NCBI GenBank assembly: GCA_002429385.1
Contig: DIZL01000063.1
Location: 1 to 42,714, forward strand
Direction of reading: 5' to 3'
DNA: 42,714 bases
DNA from: Prolixibacteraceae bacterium UBA6029
GTDB lineage: Bacteria; Bacteroidota; Bacteroidia; Bacteroidales; Prolixibacteraceae
The translations under genes were made by a program, and so were the position numbers. How positions within the stretch are numbered: position 1 is the first letter of the stretch; each line of letters begins with the position of its first letter. The notes under the pieces are model-generated. The model made no database searches. It had not been told where the DNA came from and saw only the letters and a program-made list of their open reading frames with translations. This document shows, piece by piece, positions 1 through 8,290 of the stretch.

Positions 1-477
1 GGTAAGTTCTTACGTCCTCTTATTCCCTTTCTGCGGATAGGGTTTAGAAGCCAGGCCATAAAAATGTCGGGCTTCAATGCAGCCATGAAGTACAACCTGG
101 AGTATGCACTCTCGGGTACTTACCCAGCCTACGACATCGACTTTTCGAAAGCGCTGGTCAGCCAGGGTACCCGTCCGGGGGCTTTAAACCCTGAGGTGAC
201 CTCCTCAACGGCAGGTGAAGTTGAATTCACCTGGGAAGACAACTCGGACGATACCGATGCATCTCCTGATGACAAGGTCTTGCTGGTGGTGTATAACCCG
301 GTTAAGAAAAAGGCGGTTACGTTAGTGGGTGGCAACACCCGCATCGGCGGCAGCAAGTCGGTCACCCTTCCTAACTCTTTCACGGGCGATGAAGTGCAAT
401 GCTATATCTCCTTCGGAACGCCTACACAGTCGGTTATTTCGAACAGCGAGTTTGCAGGCGGGATAATCGTATCGTAG
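1..477 (+). CDS. DUF6266 family protein, C-terminal part
   Basis: The reading frame is open from the first base of the window, so this is the 3' part of a longer gene; an internal ATG at 64 should not be taken as the start. The residues before it (RPLIPFLRIGF..QAIKMSGFNAAMKYNL) fit the middle of DUF6266 proteins, a Bacteroidota family of unknown function, usually about 200 residues long. The C-terminal half reads as a beta-rich module with TFTWEDNS-like and YNPVKKKAV segments typical of the family. No catalytic motif is visible. A strong hairpin terminator follows 26 bases after the stop. The family call is confident; the function is unknown. Confidence 0.75.
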   Translation, partial: GKFLRPLIPFLRIGFRSQAIKMSGFNAAMKYNLEYALSGTYPAYDIDFSKALVSQGTRPGALNPEVTSSTAGEVEFTWEDNSDDTDASPDDKVLLVVYNPVKKKAVTLVGGNTRIGGSKSVTLPNSFTGDEVQCYISFGTPTQSVISNSEFAGGIIVS

Positions 478-502
478 AAATCTGAGGTTCTTATTTGATC
501 TT

Positions 503-534
503 AAAACCGCCCTCTTAATGGGGGCGGTTTTTTG
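503..534 (+). terminator. Rho-independent terminator of the DUF6266 gene
   Basis: An AAACCGCCC / GGGCGGTTT hairpin with a short A/T loop is followed by a run of T. It lies directly behind the stop codon at 477. The T-run overlaps the TTG that forms the -33 element of the next promoter. Confidence 0.85.
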
Positions 535-559
535 CATTGACATAAAATCAGTATATTTG
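532..559 (+). promoter_or_regulatory. Bacteroidota-type promoter for the DUF3667 gene
   Basis: TTG at 532-534 and TATATTTG at 552-559 are separated by 17 bases, matching the Bacteroidota -33/-7 consensus (TTTG or TTG, then TAnnTTTG). The same arrangement, with nearly the same spacer, recurs at 1463-1490, so the promoter is part of a repeat unit. Confidence 0.7.
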
Positions 560-625
560 AAAAGCAACTCTTCGCAGGAAGCTTATCGGTTAAATTCCCT
601 GTCAGCGTATTGCGATAAGTTACCT
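532..625 (+). repeat. Dispersed promoter/hairpin repeat, copy 1
   Basis: The unit holds the promoter, then TTGAAAAGCAACTCTTCGC followed by AGGAAG, then a stem formed by CTTATCG (582-588) and CGATAAG (613-619). The segment AAAAGCAAC..CTTCGCAGGAAG..ATCG recurs near 41050 and 42035, and its promoter half recurs at 1463. It precedes an accessory gene. Confidence 0.7.
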
Positions 626-660
626 GTCCTTTTACAAAACCTCTAAGCACAACATAGTAT

Positions 661-1419
661 ATGACAACAAATTGCCTGAATTGTAATACCACACTGCAAG
701 GGAATTATTGCAGTAATTGCGGACAGAGTGCAGAAACGCACAAAATAAATGCCCATTATTTGTGGCACGACATTGAACATGGTTTGCTGCATTTGGACAA
801 AGGAATACTATTTACAACAAAAGAATTATTCGCGAGACCGGGTCATGCTATAAGAGAGTTCCTTGAAGGAAAACGTGTTAAGCATTTCAAACCAATTTCA
901 CTAGTCCTTGTTTTAGCTGGTATATACGGATTACTGTTTCATTTTTTTAAAATAGATATGTTTGCCAATTATGTTGTAATTTCCGGCTCAGGTGAAAAAG
1001 TTACTCATCTTAACGAAGTCATTGCAAAAACGAGTGAATGGATTGCTCAACATTACTCAATTTTGGCCTTATTGCAAATACCGGTTTTCACCATTGGCAC
1101 CTATATCTGTTTTAGAAAAGGAGGATATAATTTTGTTGAACATTTGATAATCAATACATTTTTAGTTGGACAAAGACTTATTCTGCATATAATCACTTTC
1201 CCATTGTATTATATTGCCGGTGGAACGCCAATGTTAATGACGACCGACAGGATAATAGATTCAATTGGATATGCACTTGCAATCTGGACACTTATTCAGT
1301 TATTTAAAAATCAAAGGAAGCGGATTCTAAAAACAATTTTCAGTTTACTAATTTCTTTCTTTATAATATATTCAATATTGATTGGAGGTCTGATATGTGT
1401 TACTACTTTTATAAAATGA
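661..1419 (+). CDS. DUF3667 domain zinc-ribbon membrane protein
   Basis: This 252-residue protein starts with a zinc ribbon (CLNC near residue 5 and CSNC near residue 17). The family signature follows: a HDIEHGLLHLDKGILFT segment and RPGHAIREFLEGKRVKHFKP near residues 60-77. Three or four hydrophobic segments then span about residues 80-245. DUF3667 proteins are predicted inner-membrane proteins, common in Bacteroidota, of unknown function. The gene stands alone between two copies of a dispersed repeat and has its own promoter at 532-559, which suggests a mobile accessory gene. The start codon ATG follows a 100-base leader. The family call is confident; no function can be given. Confidence 0.8.
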   Translation: MTTNCLNCNTTLQGNYCSNCGQSAETHKINAHYLWHDIEHGLLHLDKGILFTTKELFARPGHAIREFLEGKRVKHFKPISLVLVLAGIYGLLFHFFKIDMFANYVVISGSGEKVTHLNEVIAKTSEWIAQHYSILALLQIPVFTIGTYICFRKGGYNFVEHLIINTFLVGQRLILHIITFPLYYIAGGTPMLMTTDRIIDSIGYALAIWTLIQLFKNQRKRILKTIFSLLISFFIIYSILIGGLICVTTFIK

Positions 1420-1462
1420 CAAGAAACAGCAGGTATTGAATAGGACATCATGATGGTGGTTA

Positions 1463-1510
1463 TTGCATTTACATAAATTCAGTATATTTGAGAATTGCCG
1501 AAATACAACT
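1463..1510 (+). promoter_or_regulatory. Second copy of the promoter repeat, upstream of the Fic gene
   Basis: TTG (1463-1465) is followed after 17 bases by TATATTTG (1483-1490). The spacer CATTTACATAAATTCAG differs from that of copy 1 (535-551) at only two bases. The sequence after the -7 element diverges from copy 1 (GAGAATTGCCG instead of AAAAGCAAC), so the two copies share mainly the promoter. Confidence 0.65.
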
Positions 1511-1578
1511 GCGCTGCAAGCAATACGGATATTACTGAGGGAAACTGTTGAGTTTTGCACCCTTCAAAAACTAATGAA

Positions 1579-2301
1579 ATGGAAAATCGCATAGCAAATA
1601 AATTAATAGAAGAAAAACAAAGCAGGTTTCATGGGGGGCTGTATCACAAAACACAAGTGAATCTGACTTACAATTCGAACAGGATTGAAGGCAGCCGCCT
1701 CACAGAGGAGCAAACGCGATATATTTTTGAAACCCGTACAATAGGATTTAAAGATGATGAAGCTGTCCCAATCGATGATATTATCGAAACATCCAATCAT
1801 TTTGTAGCCTTCGGTTATTTGCTTGATACATTGCAGAAGCCCTTGTCTGCCGAAATTATCAAAGAGTTTCACCGGATACTGAAATCGGGTACGGCCGATG
1901 CGCAGAAATCGTGGTTTTCTATAGGTAACTGGAAAAAATTACCCAACGAGGCTGGTGGGACAGAAACCACAAAACCCGAAAATGTGGAAAATGATATCGG
2001 AAAACTGAATGAATGGTATTTTAATCAGGAAAACATCACTTTTGAAATAGTTGTAGAATATCATTATCGTTTTGAGAAGATTCACCCTTTTCAGGATGGG
2101 AATGGTCGTGTAGGGCGCTTAATTCTATTTCGGGAATGTTTGAAAAACAATGTCGTGCCGTTTATTATCGACGAAACACACCAGCAATTTTATTACCGGG
2201 GGTTAAAAGAATTTGAACGGGTGCCGGTCTATTTATTAGACACCTGCCTATCGGCACAAGACACCTATATGCAATGGGTTAAATATTTTTTCAATGATTA
2301 A
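1579..2301 (+). CDS. Fic family protein, class II (N-terminal inhibitory helix)
   Basis: This is a 240-residue Fic-fold enzyme, predicted to transfer AMP from ATP to a hydroxyl of a target protein. The catalytic motif HPFQDGNGRVGR is complete (residues 169-180). The auto-inhibitory motif [S/T]xxxE[G/N] is present as SNRIEG at residues 33-38, which places it among class II Fic proteins that carry their own antitoxin helix. I prefer the ATG at 1579 to the TTG at 1555, because MENRIANKLIEEKQ is the usual type of N-terminus. The gene has its own promoter in the repeat at 1463-1490 and no partner gene. A second, different Fic gene begins at 42282. Confidence 0.88.
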   Translation: MENRIANKLIEEKQSRFHGGLYHKTQVNLTYNSNRIEGSRLTEEQTRYIFETRTIGFKDDEAVPIDDIIETSNHFVAFGYLLDTLQKPLSAEIIKEFHRILKSGTADAQKSWFSIGNWKKLPNEAGGTETTKPENVENDIGKLNEWYFNQENITFEIVVEYHYRFEKIHPFQDGNGRVGRLILFRECLKNNVVPFIIDETHQQFYYRGLKEFERVPVYLLDTCLSAQDTYMQWVKYFFND

Positions 2302-2302
2302 A

Positions 2303-2452
2303 TGTTGTGCAGGATTGTTGGTGTTGTGATGGTTGTGATTTGTTATAATGGTTGTGATAGTTGTGATAGTTGTAATTGATGGTCATTCTATGATAACTAT
2401 TAAAACAATTGTTAACCATAACAACAATGACAACAATGACAACAATGACAAC
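2303..2452. repeat. Inverted pair of 9-bp minisatellites between convergent genes
   Basis: The left block contains GTTGTGATA units (2351-2359, 2360-2368, then GTTGTAATT) among other TTGTG-rich sequence. The right block holds three perfect ACAACAATG units (2421-2447). The blocks are roughly inverse complements of each other, so a transcript could fold into a long imperfect hairpin. The region separates the 3' ends of the Fic gene and the LytM-like gene and may act as a two-way terminator. Confidence 0.65.
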
Positions 2453-2502
2453 CAGTAAAACCATTACAACCCCAACAACTCTTACAACCCTTCTTCCCCT
2501 CC

Positions 2503-3753
2503 TTACCGCGCAATCCATTCTTCGGGATTGAGTTTTTCGCTTTCCTTCCAGATCTGGAATTTAAGGACGGTCTTGGCTTCATCGTCACTATCGGTTCCGA
2601 TGGTTCCGATGGTTTGCTTGATGGATACTTTTTCGCCCGATTTAACCTGTACGTTGATCAGGTTTGAATATACAGTGAGGTATTTGCCGTGACGGATAAT
2701 GACGGCTGTATTGCCGCCGTTAACTACAAACACGCGGCTGACCTCACCGGCAAATACTGCACGGGCCTTGGCGCCCTGTATGGTTGATATGTCCACCCCG
2801 TTGTTTCGCACCACGATGTTTTTCAGTACCGGGTGATCGTGTACTCCGAAATGATCGGTAATCACACCCCGTTCGACGGGCCACGGCAGGTGACGTTTGT
2901 TCTGCTCAAATTGGCCGGAAGCCAGTTTTTCCTCGGGGGTCATTTCGTAGGTATTGCCGACACTTGGCTTGCTCATTGGTTTGCCCGTTTGTTTGGCGGT
3001 CTGTCTGGCCTTTTCAAGAGCCCTTTCCCTTGACTTACGGACTTCCTCCTCGATGATCTTTTGGATCTCGTTGCTCAGCTGAGCCTCAATATGTTGCTGT
3101 TCGCGCAGTTTCTTTTCAAATTCCTTTTGCTTCTGTTGCAAGGTGGTCAGGTATTGTCCCTGTTGTTTCTTCTCCTGGGTCAGCTGGTCGGCCTCCCGCT
3201 TTTGCGATTGCAGCAAGGTTTCCTTTTCGGCCCGCTGAAGTTGCAGACGCGTGACCTTGACCTGGATCAGGTCGCGGATCCATTGAATCAGCTCGGCCTG
3301 ACGCTTACGGTATTCGGTGTATTGCCTGAGATACATCAGCCGTTTATAAGCCTGATTGAAACTGTTGGAGGAAAGAATGAACAGTATCTTGCTGTAATTG
3401 GTTTGATTTTTCTGGGCAAAGACAATCATCTTGGCATATTCCTTTTTCAGGTCCTCCAAATCGTTGTTTAGTGAATTAACCAGCCAGGCGTTCTGGTCGA
3501 TAAACTCAACCAATACCCCCACTTCGGAGTTAATGCCTGTGATCAGGCTGCTGCGCAGTTCGATCTGTTTGTTCAGGATATTGAATTTGTTCAGGGTTTT
3601 CTTCTGGTTCTTTTTAGCGTCTTCCAGCAGGCGTGTAGTGTATTTGATATCTTCGTTGGTCTTCTGCTTTTTTTTGCGTAATTCGTCCAATGACTGGCTG
3701 TGAACCAGTAAATTCAGGAATACGAATATTAAGAGAAGAAGGAAACTCCGCAT
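2503..3753 (-). CDS. EnvC-like murein hydrolase activator (coiled coil plus degenerate LytM domain)
   Basis: This 416-residue exported protein has a signal peptide (about residues 1-19, cleavage after LVHSQ), a long charged coiled coil (about 20-265) and a C-terminal M23/LytM-like domain (about 290-416). Catalytic M23 enzymes need HxxxD and HxH zinc ligands. Here the first site reads NNGVDI and the second reads LKFQIW, so the zinc site is lost. The same architecture and loss are known from EnvC, which activates amidases at the division septum. It is the last gene of a tight minus-strand run: one base separates it from the DUF4292 gene. An EnvC-like role is inferred from architecture. Confidence 0.85.
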   Translation of the reverse strand: MRSFLLLLIFVFLNLLVHSQSLDELRKKKQKTNEDIKYTTRLLEDAKKNQKKTLNKFNILNKQIELRSSLITGINSEVGVLVEFIDQNAWLVNSLNNDLEDLKKEYAKMIVFAQKNQTNYSKILFILSSNSFNQAYKRLMYLRQYTEYRKRQAELIQWIRDLIQVKVTRLQLQRAEKETLLQSQKREADQLTQEKKQQGQYLTTLQQKQKEFEKKLREQQHIEAQLSNEIQKIIEEEVRKSRERALEKARQTAKQTGKPMSKPSVGNTYEMTPEEKLASGQFEQNKRHLPWPVERGVITDHFGVHDHPVLKNIVVRNNGVDISTIQGAKARAVFAGEVSRVFVVNGGNTAVIIRHGKYLTVYSNLINVQVKSGEKVSIKQTIGTIGTDSDDEAKTVLKFQIWKESEKLNPEEWIAR

Positions 3754-3754
3754 G

Positions 3755-4690
3755 CTATTTAGTATTTATACGGGTAAAGTTTTCGGGTACCCTGAACCGA
3801 ACTTCCTTCTCATCCGAAGTAGAGAAGCCGTTCAGTTTGATTCTCAACTGCACCTCACTATCTGGACTGACCAAATGTAGAAAGATATCCCCCGGATAGG
3901 TTTGCTTATCAACAGGGACAAAGTCAGAAAAATCGATGTTCAGTTTCCTTGAATTTGCAGAATCATCCATGCGTATCTTCCTGATTTTATAGGTTTCAGG
4001 ATCGATAAAAATGGTTTGAAGGACGGGGGCATCGACAGTGCTTTTCTTGAGGTTTTTAGCCGTTTTGCGTGCACTAACCCGCTGAGTCGCCTTTCTTATT
4101 TTTAGTTTTTTTACTGATTCCAGCACATACAGGCCAGAATCAATTTTGGTCATGTAATCGTAATTTTCCTTGTCGTGTTTGTCGTCCCGTAACGAAAACA
4201 TGTTGTTTGAAATAATGGCATGAATTGTTTCAAAGTCAAGGTCTATACCCATCAGGGAACTCAGGTAGCTATAATCGTCGAGCAAATAAGTATCTTCGAG
4301 GTAATTGATTAACTTAACACTGTCGGGAGTGAGCCAGATCCGGGCCACAGGAATATTCAGTTTGCTCAGCAATACTGTGATCCGTTTGTCTTTTTCGGCC
4401 AGAATACTTGCTTTGAACGATGCTTTGGTTTTTCCGTTATCGAACTGACAACTGATTTTCTTTATCGATAAATGTTTATAGTCAAAGGCGTTGTTGTCAA
4501 TGTTACGGATCAGCTTGCCGGTACTGATCGGCCGGGCAACAGTTATTGTTCGTGGTATGACACGGGCAGTTCTACACGAGGAAAGAGTCAGTAGAATAAA
4601 GCCAGCGAGGGCAAAAACAAGATGTTTGACTGATGTTATTCTTCTCACTTTTCTATTTATCAAGATAGCGTTCCTGTTTGATTTTTTCAT
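3755..4690 (-). CDS. DUF4292 lipoprotein
   Basis: This is a 311-residue predicted outer-membrane lipoprotein with a hydrophobic stretch and lipobox LTLSSC near residues 34-39. The rest is beta-rich, with a LolA/LolB-like layout that DUF4292 members are often noted for (inference). Reading from ATG 4690 makes the gene overlap the upstream TPR gene by 38 bases and gives an unusually long basic N-terminus. A GTG at 4648-4646, five bases after the TPR stop, would give 297 residues and a more normal lipoprotein signal. I cannot decide between the starts. The order TPR lipoprotein, DUF4292, EnvC-like protein is typical of Bacteroidota and points to a cell-envelope operon. Confidence 0.8.
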   Translation of the reverse strand: MKKSNRNAILINRKVRRITSVKHLVFALAGFILLTLSSCRTARVIPRTITVARPISTGKLIRNIDNNAFDYKHLSIKKISCQFDNGKTKASFKASILAEKDKRITVLLSKLNIPVARIWLTPDSVKLINYLEDTYLLDDYSYLSSLMGIDLDFETIHAIISNNMFSLRDDKHDKENYDYMTKIDSGLYVLESVKKLKIRKATQRVSARKTAKNLKKSTVDAPVLQTIFIDPETYKIRKIRMDDSANSRKLNIDFSDFVPVDKQTYPGDIFLHLVSPDSEVQLRIKLNGFSTSDEKEVRFRVPENFTRINTK

Positions 4691-6407
4691 TCAATAGCTT
4701 TGAACCCTCTCCTATTCCCAATGCCTTTTTCCATTGTTCCATTGCTTCCTGCTTTTCACCCAACATGAATAATATGTCGCCGTAATGTTCAACGATGACT
4801 CCATTTTTATCACCACCGTTCTTAATGGCTGTTTCCATGTAGAATTTGGCCAATTTATAATCTTTACGCATAAACAACACCCATGCATAGGTGTCAAGAT
4901 AAGTTGAATTGGCAGGATTTGCACGGACTGCCTGACTGCCTAACTCCTCAGCTTTGTCAAGGTTCTCGTTGCGAAGTGATAGATAGTAGGCATAATTATT
5001 CATGGCTCCCCAGTTTTCGGGATCAAGCTTGAGGACATCATCGTAAGCTTTGAAGGCCTCCTCTACCCTATCGAGCTTGTAAAAAGCTTCGGCACGGTAT
5101 AAATCAAACTGAATTTTCATGACTTTATTATCGAGCAAATACGGATCACCCTCTTTCAGAATGTCGATCGCTTCGGTATACTTTTCGAGTTGCAGGCAGG
5201 CCACAGCTTTCAGGGCATATAATTCCGGCTGATTGGGGAAAAGAGCGAGCGCTTTCTCTGAATCGGTATATATACTTTTAAAGTCCTGCATGTCATTACT
5301 GATCAAGATCATGCGCTCCCAAAGTGCGTAATTGTCCTTTTGAGTTTCAAGCACTTTACGCAGTTGCTCTCGGGCCTCAGCCAATTTTCCCTTAGAGATC
5401 AGGTATTCGGCATAAACAGTATAGACACGGAAATCGTCGGAATTGGTTTTAAGCAGAATGTCGACCAATTCACCAACCTGTTCGTCTGTAAAAAACGGTT
5501 TATCATGATCGGAGGTCATCATCAGGTAATACTGAATCTTGGTATCGACCTCTACGGATTTGTTCAGAAAGCCCTTGCGCACATATTCCCAGGCCTTTGC
5601 CTTGTCTTCCTTCTGCCTGTAATAGGAGGTCAGAGAGAACAGTACAAAACCGTTATCGGGATCAATCTCCAGGATTTTATTGTAATACTTCAGTGCGTTT
5701 ACATCATCCTTTTCATTCAGGTAAAAATCGGCCATCAGACCATAATAGCGTGGTTCTTTGGGATTTGAATCAATGAGTTTCTGAAGTTCAGCCATAGCTT
5801 CCTTCTTCTTGCCTGCAGCCTGGTAGATCTGTTCCTTCTCGACTGAAATCTGGTCATTCATTCCGACTTTCTTCTCCAGTTCGTTGTACACATCAATGGC
5901 CTGATCAAATTTCTGGGCTGATGAAAGCAGGCTTGCATTCATGTAAAGATATTCTATATTTTCAGGATCGATCTTATAGAGTTGCTGATACAGGGCGGCA
6001 GCCTTAGCGTATTGCTTTCCCTGCTGGTAAATCTGGGCCAGCAATAATTTGAACCATTTGTTTGCAGGATCGATACTGATGGCTTTTTCGAGCAAAAGAG
6101 AGGCGCTGGTCTGATCGCTGTTACCACTGTGTATTTTGGCCAGTTCGAACATGGCTGAAGTGGAATTGGGATTGATCTCAAGGCATTTCGAAAACAGGGT
6201 AATAGCTGCCTGTTGATTACCAATCATTTTTTGCTTCAGACCTTCGATAAAGGTATATTCAAATTCATTCTTTTCATCTTCAGAAATGGCTGATTCAGTC
6301 AATTCTGATTTAGCCAAAGGAGTCGACTTCACATTTTTCTTTGCTGTGCTGCAAGAAGTAGCCAGTATTAAGACTAAGGCAATTGATGCGAGATATCTGT
6401 TCTTCAT
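4653..6407 (-). CDS. TPR-repeat lipoprotein
   Basis: This 584-residue protein has a lipobox (LATSCS near residues 16-21). At least ten tetratricopeptide repeats follow, with recurring A..LY..LYKIDPEN, ALKYYNKILEIDPDN and A..AYDDVLKLDPENWGA patterns. It is predicted to be an envelope-anchored scaffold; no enzyme motif is visible. It lies five bases downstream of dut and overlaps the DUF4292 gene, so the block is probably co-transcribed from upstream of dut. The specific partner is unknown. Confidence 0.85.
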   Translation of the reverse strand: MKNRYLASIALVLILATSCSTAKKNVKSTPLAKSELTESAISEDEKNEFEYTFIEGLKQKMIGNQQAAITLFSKCLEINPNSTSAMFELAKIHSGNSDQTSASLLLEKAISIDPANKWFKLLLAQIYQQGKQYAKAAALYQQLYKIDPENIEYLYMNASLLSSAQKFDQAIDVYNELEKKVGMNDQISVEKEQIYQAAGKKKEAMAELQKLIDSNPKEPRYYGLMADFYLNEKDDVNALKYYNKILEIDPDNGFVLFSLTSYYRQKEDKAKAWEYVRKGFLNKSVEVDTKIQYYLMMTSDHDKPFFTDEQVGELVDILLKTNSDDFRVYTVYAEYLISKGKLAEAREQLRKVLETQKDNYALWERMILISNDMQDFKSIYTDSEKALALFPNQPELYALKAVACLQLEKYTEAIDILKEGDPYLLDNKVMKIQFDLYRAEAFYKLDRVEEAFKAYDDVLKLDPENWGAMNNYAYYLSLRNENLDKAEELGSQAVRANPANSTYLDTYAWVLFMRKDYKLAKFYMETAIKNGGDKNGVIVEHYGDILFMLGEKQEAMEQWKKALGIGEGSKLLNEKIKQERYLDK

Positions 6408-6412
6408 TTTTT

Positions 6413-6847
6413 TTACTTTTTACCTGTATGTCCGAAACCGCCCGCTCCGCGTACAGTTTCTTCCAATACTTCAACCGATTCCCATGCAATATGTTCATGG
6501 CTTGCAATTACCATCTGACAAATTCGTTCACCATGTTGAATAACAAACTCTTCGTTGGATAAATTAATGAGGATAATGCCTATTTCGCCCCGATAATCGG
6601 CGTCGATGGTTCCCGGTGAATTAAGCACTGTAATTCCTTTTTTTAAGGCTAAACCGCTTCTGGGGCGAATCTGAGCCTCAAAGCCTACAGGTAATTCAAT
6701 GAACAGGCCTGTAGGTACCAATACCCGTTCGAGTGGTTTTAATGTAACCGGCTTATCGAGATTGGCCCTAAGATCCATACCTGCAGAATGAACGGTACTG
6801 TATTCAGGCAGCGGATTATTGGATTGATTGACAATATTTACGATCAT
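6413..6847 (-). CDS. dut: dUTP diphosphatase
   Basis: This 144-residue enzyme hydrolyses dUTP to dUMP and pyrophosphate, keeping uracil out of DNA and supplying dUMP for thymidylate synthesis. All five motifs of the trimeric family are present in order: AGMDLRA, PRSGLA, GTIDADYRGEI, GERICQMVI and the C-terminal RGAGGFGHTG that closes over the active site. Length is normal. It is the first gene of the minus-strand envelope block, with five bases to the TPR gene. Confidence 0.97.
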   Translation of the reverse strand: MIVNIVNQSNNPLPEYSTVHSAGMDLRANLDKPVTLKPLERVLVPTGLFIELPVGFEAQIRPRSGLALKKGITVLNSPGTIDADYRGEIGIILINLSNEEFVIQHGERICQMVIASHEHIAWESVEVLEETVRGAGGFGHTGKK

Positions 6848-6957
6848 TAGTAGATTTTTATTTCCTGTTTTCTAATCAAAATAATTTCAAGCTGCTAAGA
6901 TATGGATTTATAGCATGAATGAAACAACCCAAGCCCGTACATTAACAATATTTAGCA

Positions 6958-8088
6958 TCATTCAACAAGCATAAAATCAGCCATAATCTGATCTGAAATA
7001 AACAATCCTGCAGAACTTATGCACACCAATTCGTTGGTGCAGGTAAGATGTCCAGTCTCCAAATATCGCCTCTTACTTTCCTGAAAATGAATCAGATAGT
7101 TCTCTGGAAATTCACTTTCAATAAAATCTTCGCTGATGCCCCAGATGGTTCGGAGTCCTGTAATGATGTAATCGTTGTATCGGTCCTGATCGGTGAGTAT
7201 CTCAGTTTCGCTATAGGATTCATTGTTCTTCAGGCCATTCAGATACTTTGAAATGGAGGATACATTCCACCTGCGGCTCTGCAGATCGTAGGAATGAGCA
7301 GAAGGACCAATACCCAGGTACTTTTTACTTTTCCAGTAGGATGAATTATGCTGTGAATATAGGCCTGGCTTACAGAAGTTAGAAATTTCGTAATGTTCGA
7401 AACCTGCTTCCTTCAATATTCGGATAAGTAACTCGAATTGCTGAAGGCTAAGCTCATCGGGCAACTCTTTCAGAATGCCTTTTTTAAGCTGATCGTAAAA
7501 AACAGTTCCTTCATGATAGGTCAGATTGTAAGCCGAGATATGCTGCACATCCAGCTCAACGGCAATGCGCACGTTTTGCTCCCATTCTTCAAGGCTTTGA
7601 TTGGGCAAACCATAAATCAGATCGATGCTTATGTTTGAAAACCCGGCATGCTTCGCCCATTTTACAGATTGAATGGCCTGCAAAACACTGTGCCTTCGAT
7701 TCATCATTTTCAGGTCCGATTCGGAGAATGACTGAACTCCCATGCTTAAACGGTTAAAGCCAACCGATCTTAATGCAGAAAGTTTGGCCTGGCTTAAATC
7801 ATCAGGATTGGCTTCCAGGGTTATTTCGGCCGTGGGAGAAACCGTATAATTATGACCGATGATCTCCAGAAGATCTTTCAGCTCATCAATCTGCAAAACG
7901 GAAGGAGTTCCTCCACCCAGATAGATTGTATTTATTTCGTCCCTCTCCAGCTCTGAAACCCGGCTTTCCAGCTCCCGTTTCAAACCCTCCAGCAATCGTG
8001 CTTTCTGGCTGAAATCGGTCGATTTAAAGAAATCGCAGTAATGGCAGCGTTTTCGGCAAAAGGGGATATGAATATAAATTCCGGCCAT
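6958..8088 (-). CDS. hemW: Radical SAM heme chaperone HemW
   Basis: This 376-residue protein opens with IYIHIPFC and the radical SAM cluster motif C11-x3-C15-x2-C18. It continues with GGGTPS, the ANPDD segment and the VGFNRLSMGVQSF segment, as in HemW (formerly called an oxygen-independent coproporphyrinogen oxidase homologue). The extra CxxxCxxC-preceding residues of true HemN are absent. It probably binds heme and delivers it to respiratory proteins. It lies upstream of dut with a 110-base gap, in the same orientation. Confidence 0.9.
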   Translation of the reverse strand: MAGIYIHIPFCRKRCHYCDFFKSTDFSQKARLLEGLKRELESRVSELERDEINTIYLGGGTPSVLQIDELKDLLEIIGHNYTVSPTAEITLEANPDDLSQAKLSALRSVGFNRLSMGVQSFSESDLKMMNRRHSVLQAIQSVKWAKHAGFSNISIDLIYGLPNQSLEEWEQNVRIAVELDVQHISAYNLTYHEGTVFYDQLKKGILKELPDELSLQQFELLIRILKEAGFEHYEISNFCKPGLYSQHNSSYWKSKKYLGIGPSAHSYDLQSRRWNVSSISKYLNGLKNNESYSETEILTDQDRYNDYIITGLRTIWGISEDFIESEFPENYLIHFQESKRRYLETGHLTCTNELVCISSAGLFISDQIMADFMLVE

Positions 8089-8130
8089 CGAAAAATCAAG
8101 GTTAAATACTCTTTGAAGTCATTAGTCATA

Positions 8131-8222
8131 GGGAAAAGGGAAAAAGGAAAAGGGAATAAGGAAAGAGGAAATACTCGTAGCTAACTCTTTTTCCTTATTC
8201 CTTATTCCCTTTTCCCTTTTCC
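8131..8222. repeat. Purine/pyrimidine inverted repeat between hemW and the Rrf2 gene
   Basis: A GGGAAAAGG-type purine block (8131-8168) is mirrored by CTCTTTTTCC..CCCTTTTCC (8184-8222). The arms are almost fully complementary around a 15-base loop. Outside the arms, ATTAGTCAT and ATGACTA add further pairing. Both neighbours are on the minus strand, so it could end the upstream Rrf2 transcript. It may also be one copy of a dispersed intergenic repeat. Confidence 0.7.
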
Positions 8223-8290
8223 GAATGACTATTTCCCATTGCCAATCAGTTAGATATTGTTACTAGTTCAATGGATCCGGGACTGGATTA

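Noticed and set aside
2303..2452. CRISPR-like array
   Set aside because: Units are 9 bases and contiguous, with no unique spacers.
2291..2518. Minus-strand open frame of 75 codons with a valine-rich product
   Set aside because: It is a translation of the 9-bp repeats and has no real protein composition.
3061..3471. Plus-strand open frame of 136 codons opposite the EnvC-like gene
   Set aside because: It is the antisense of the coiled-coil region; the leucine-rich product reflects Gln/Lys codons read backwards.
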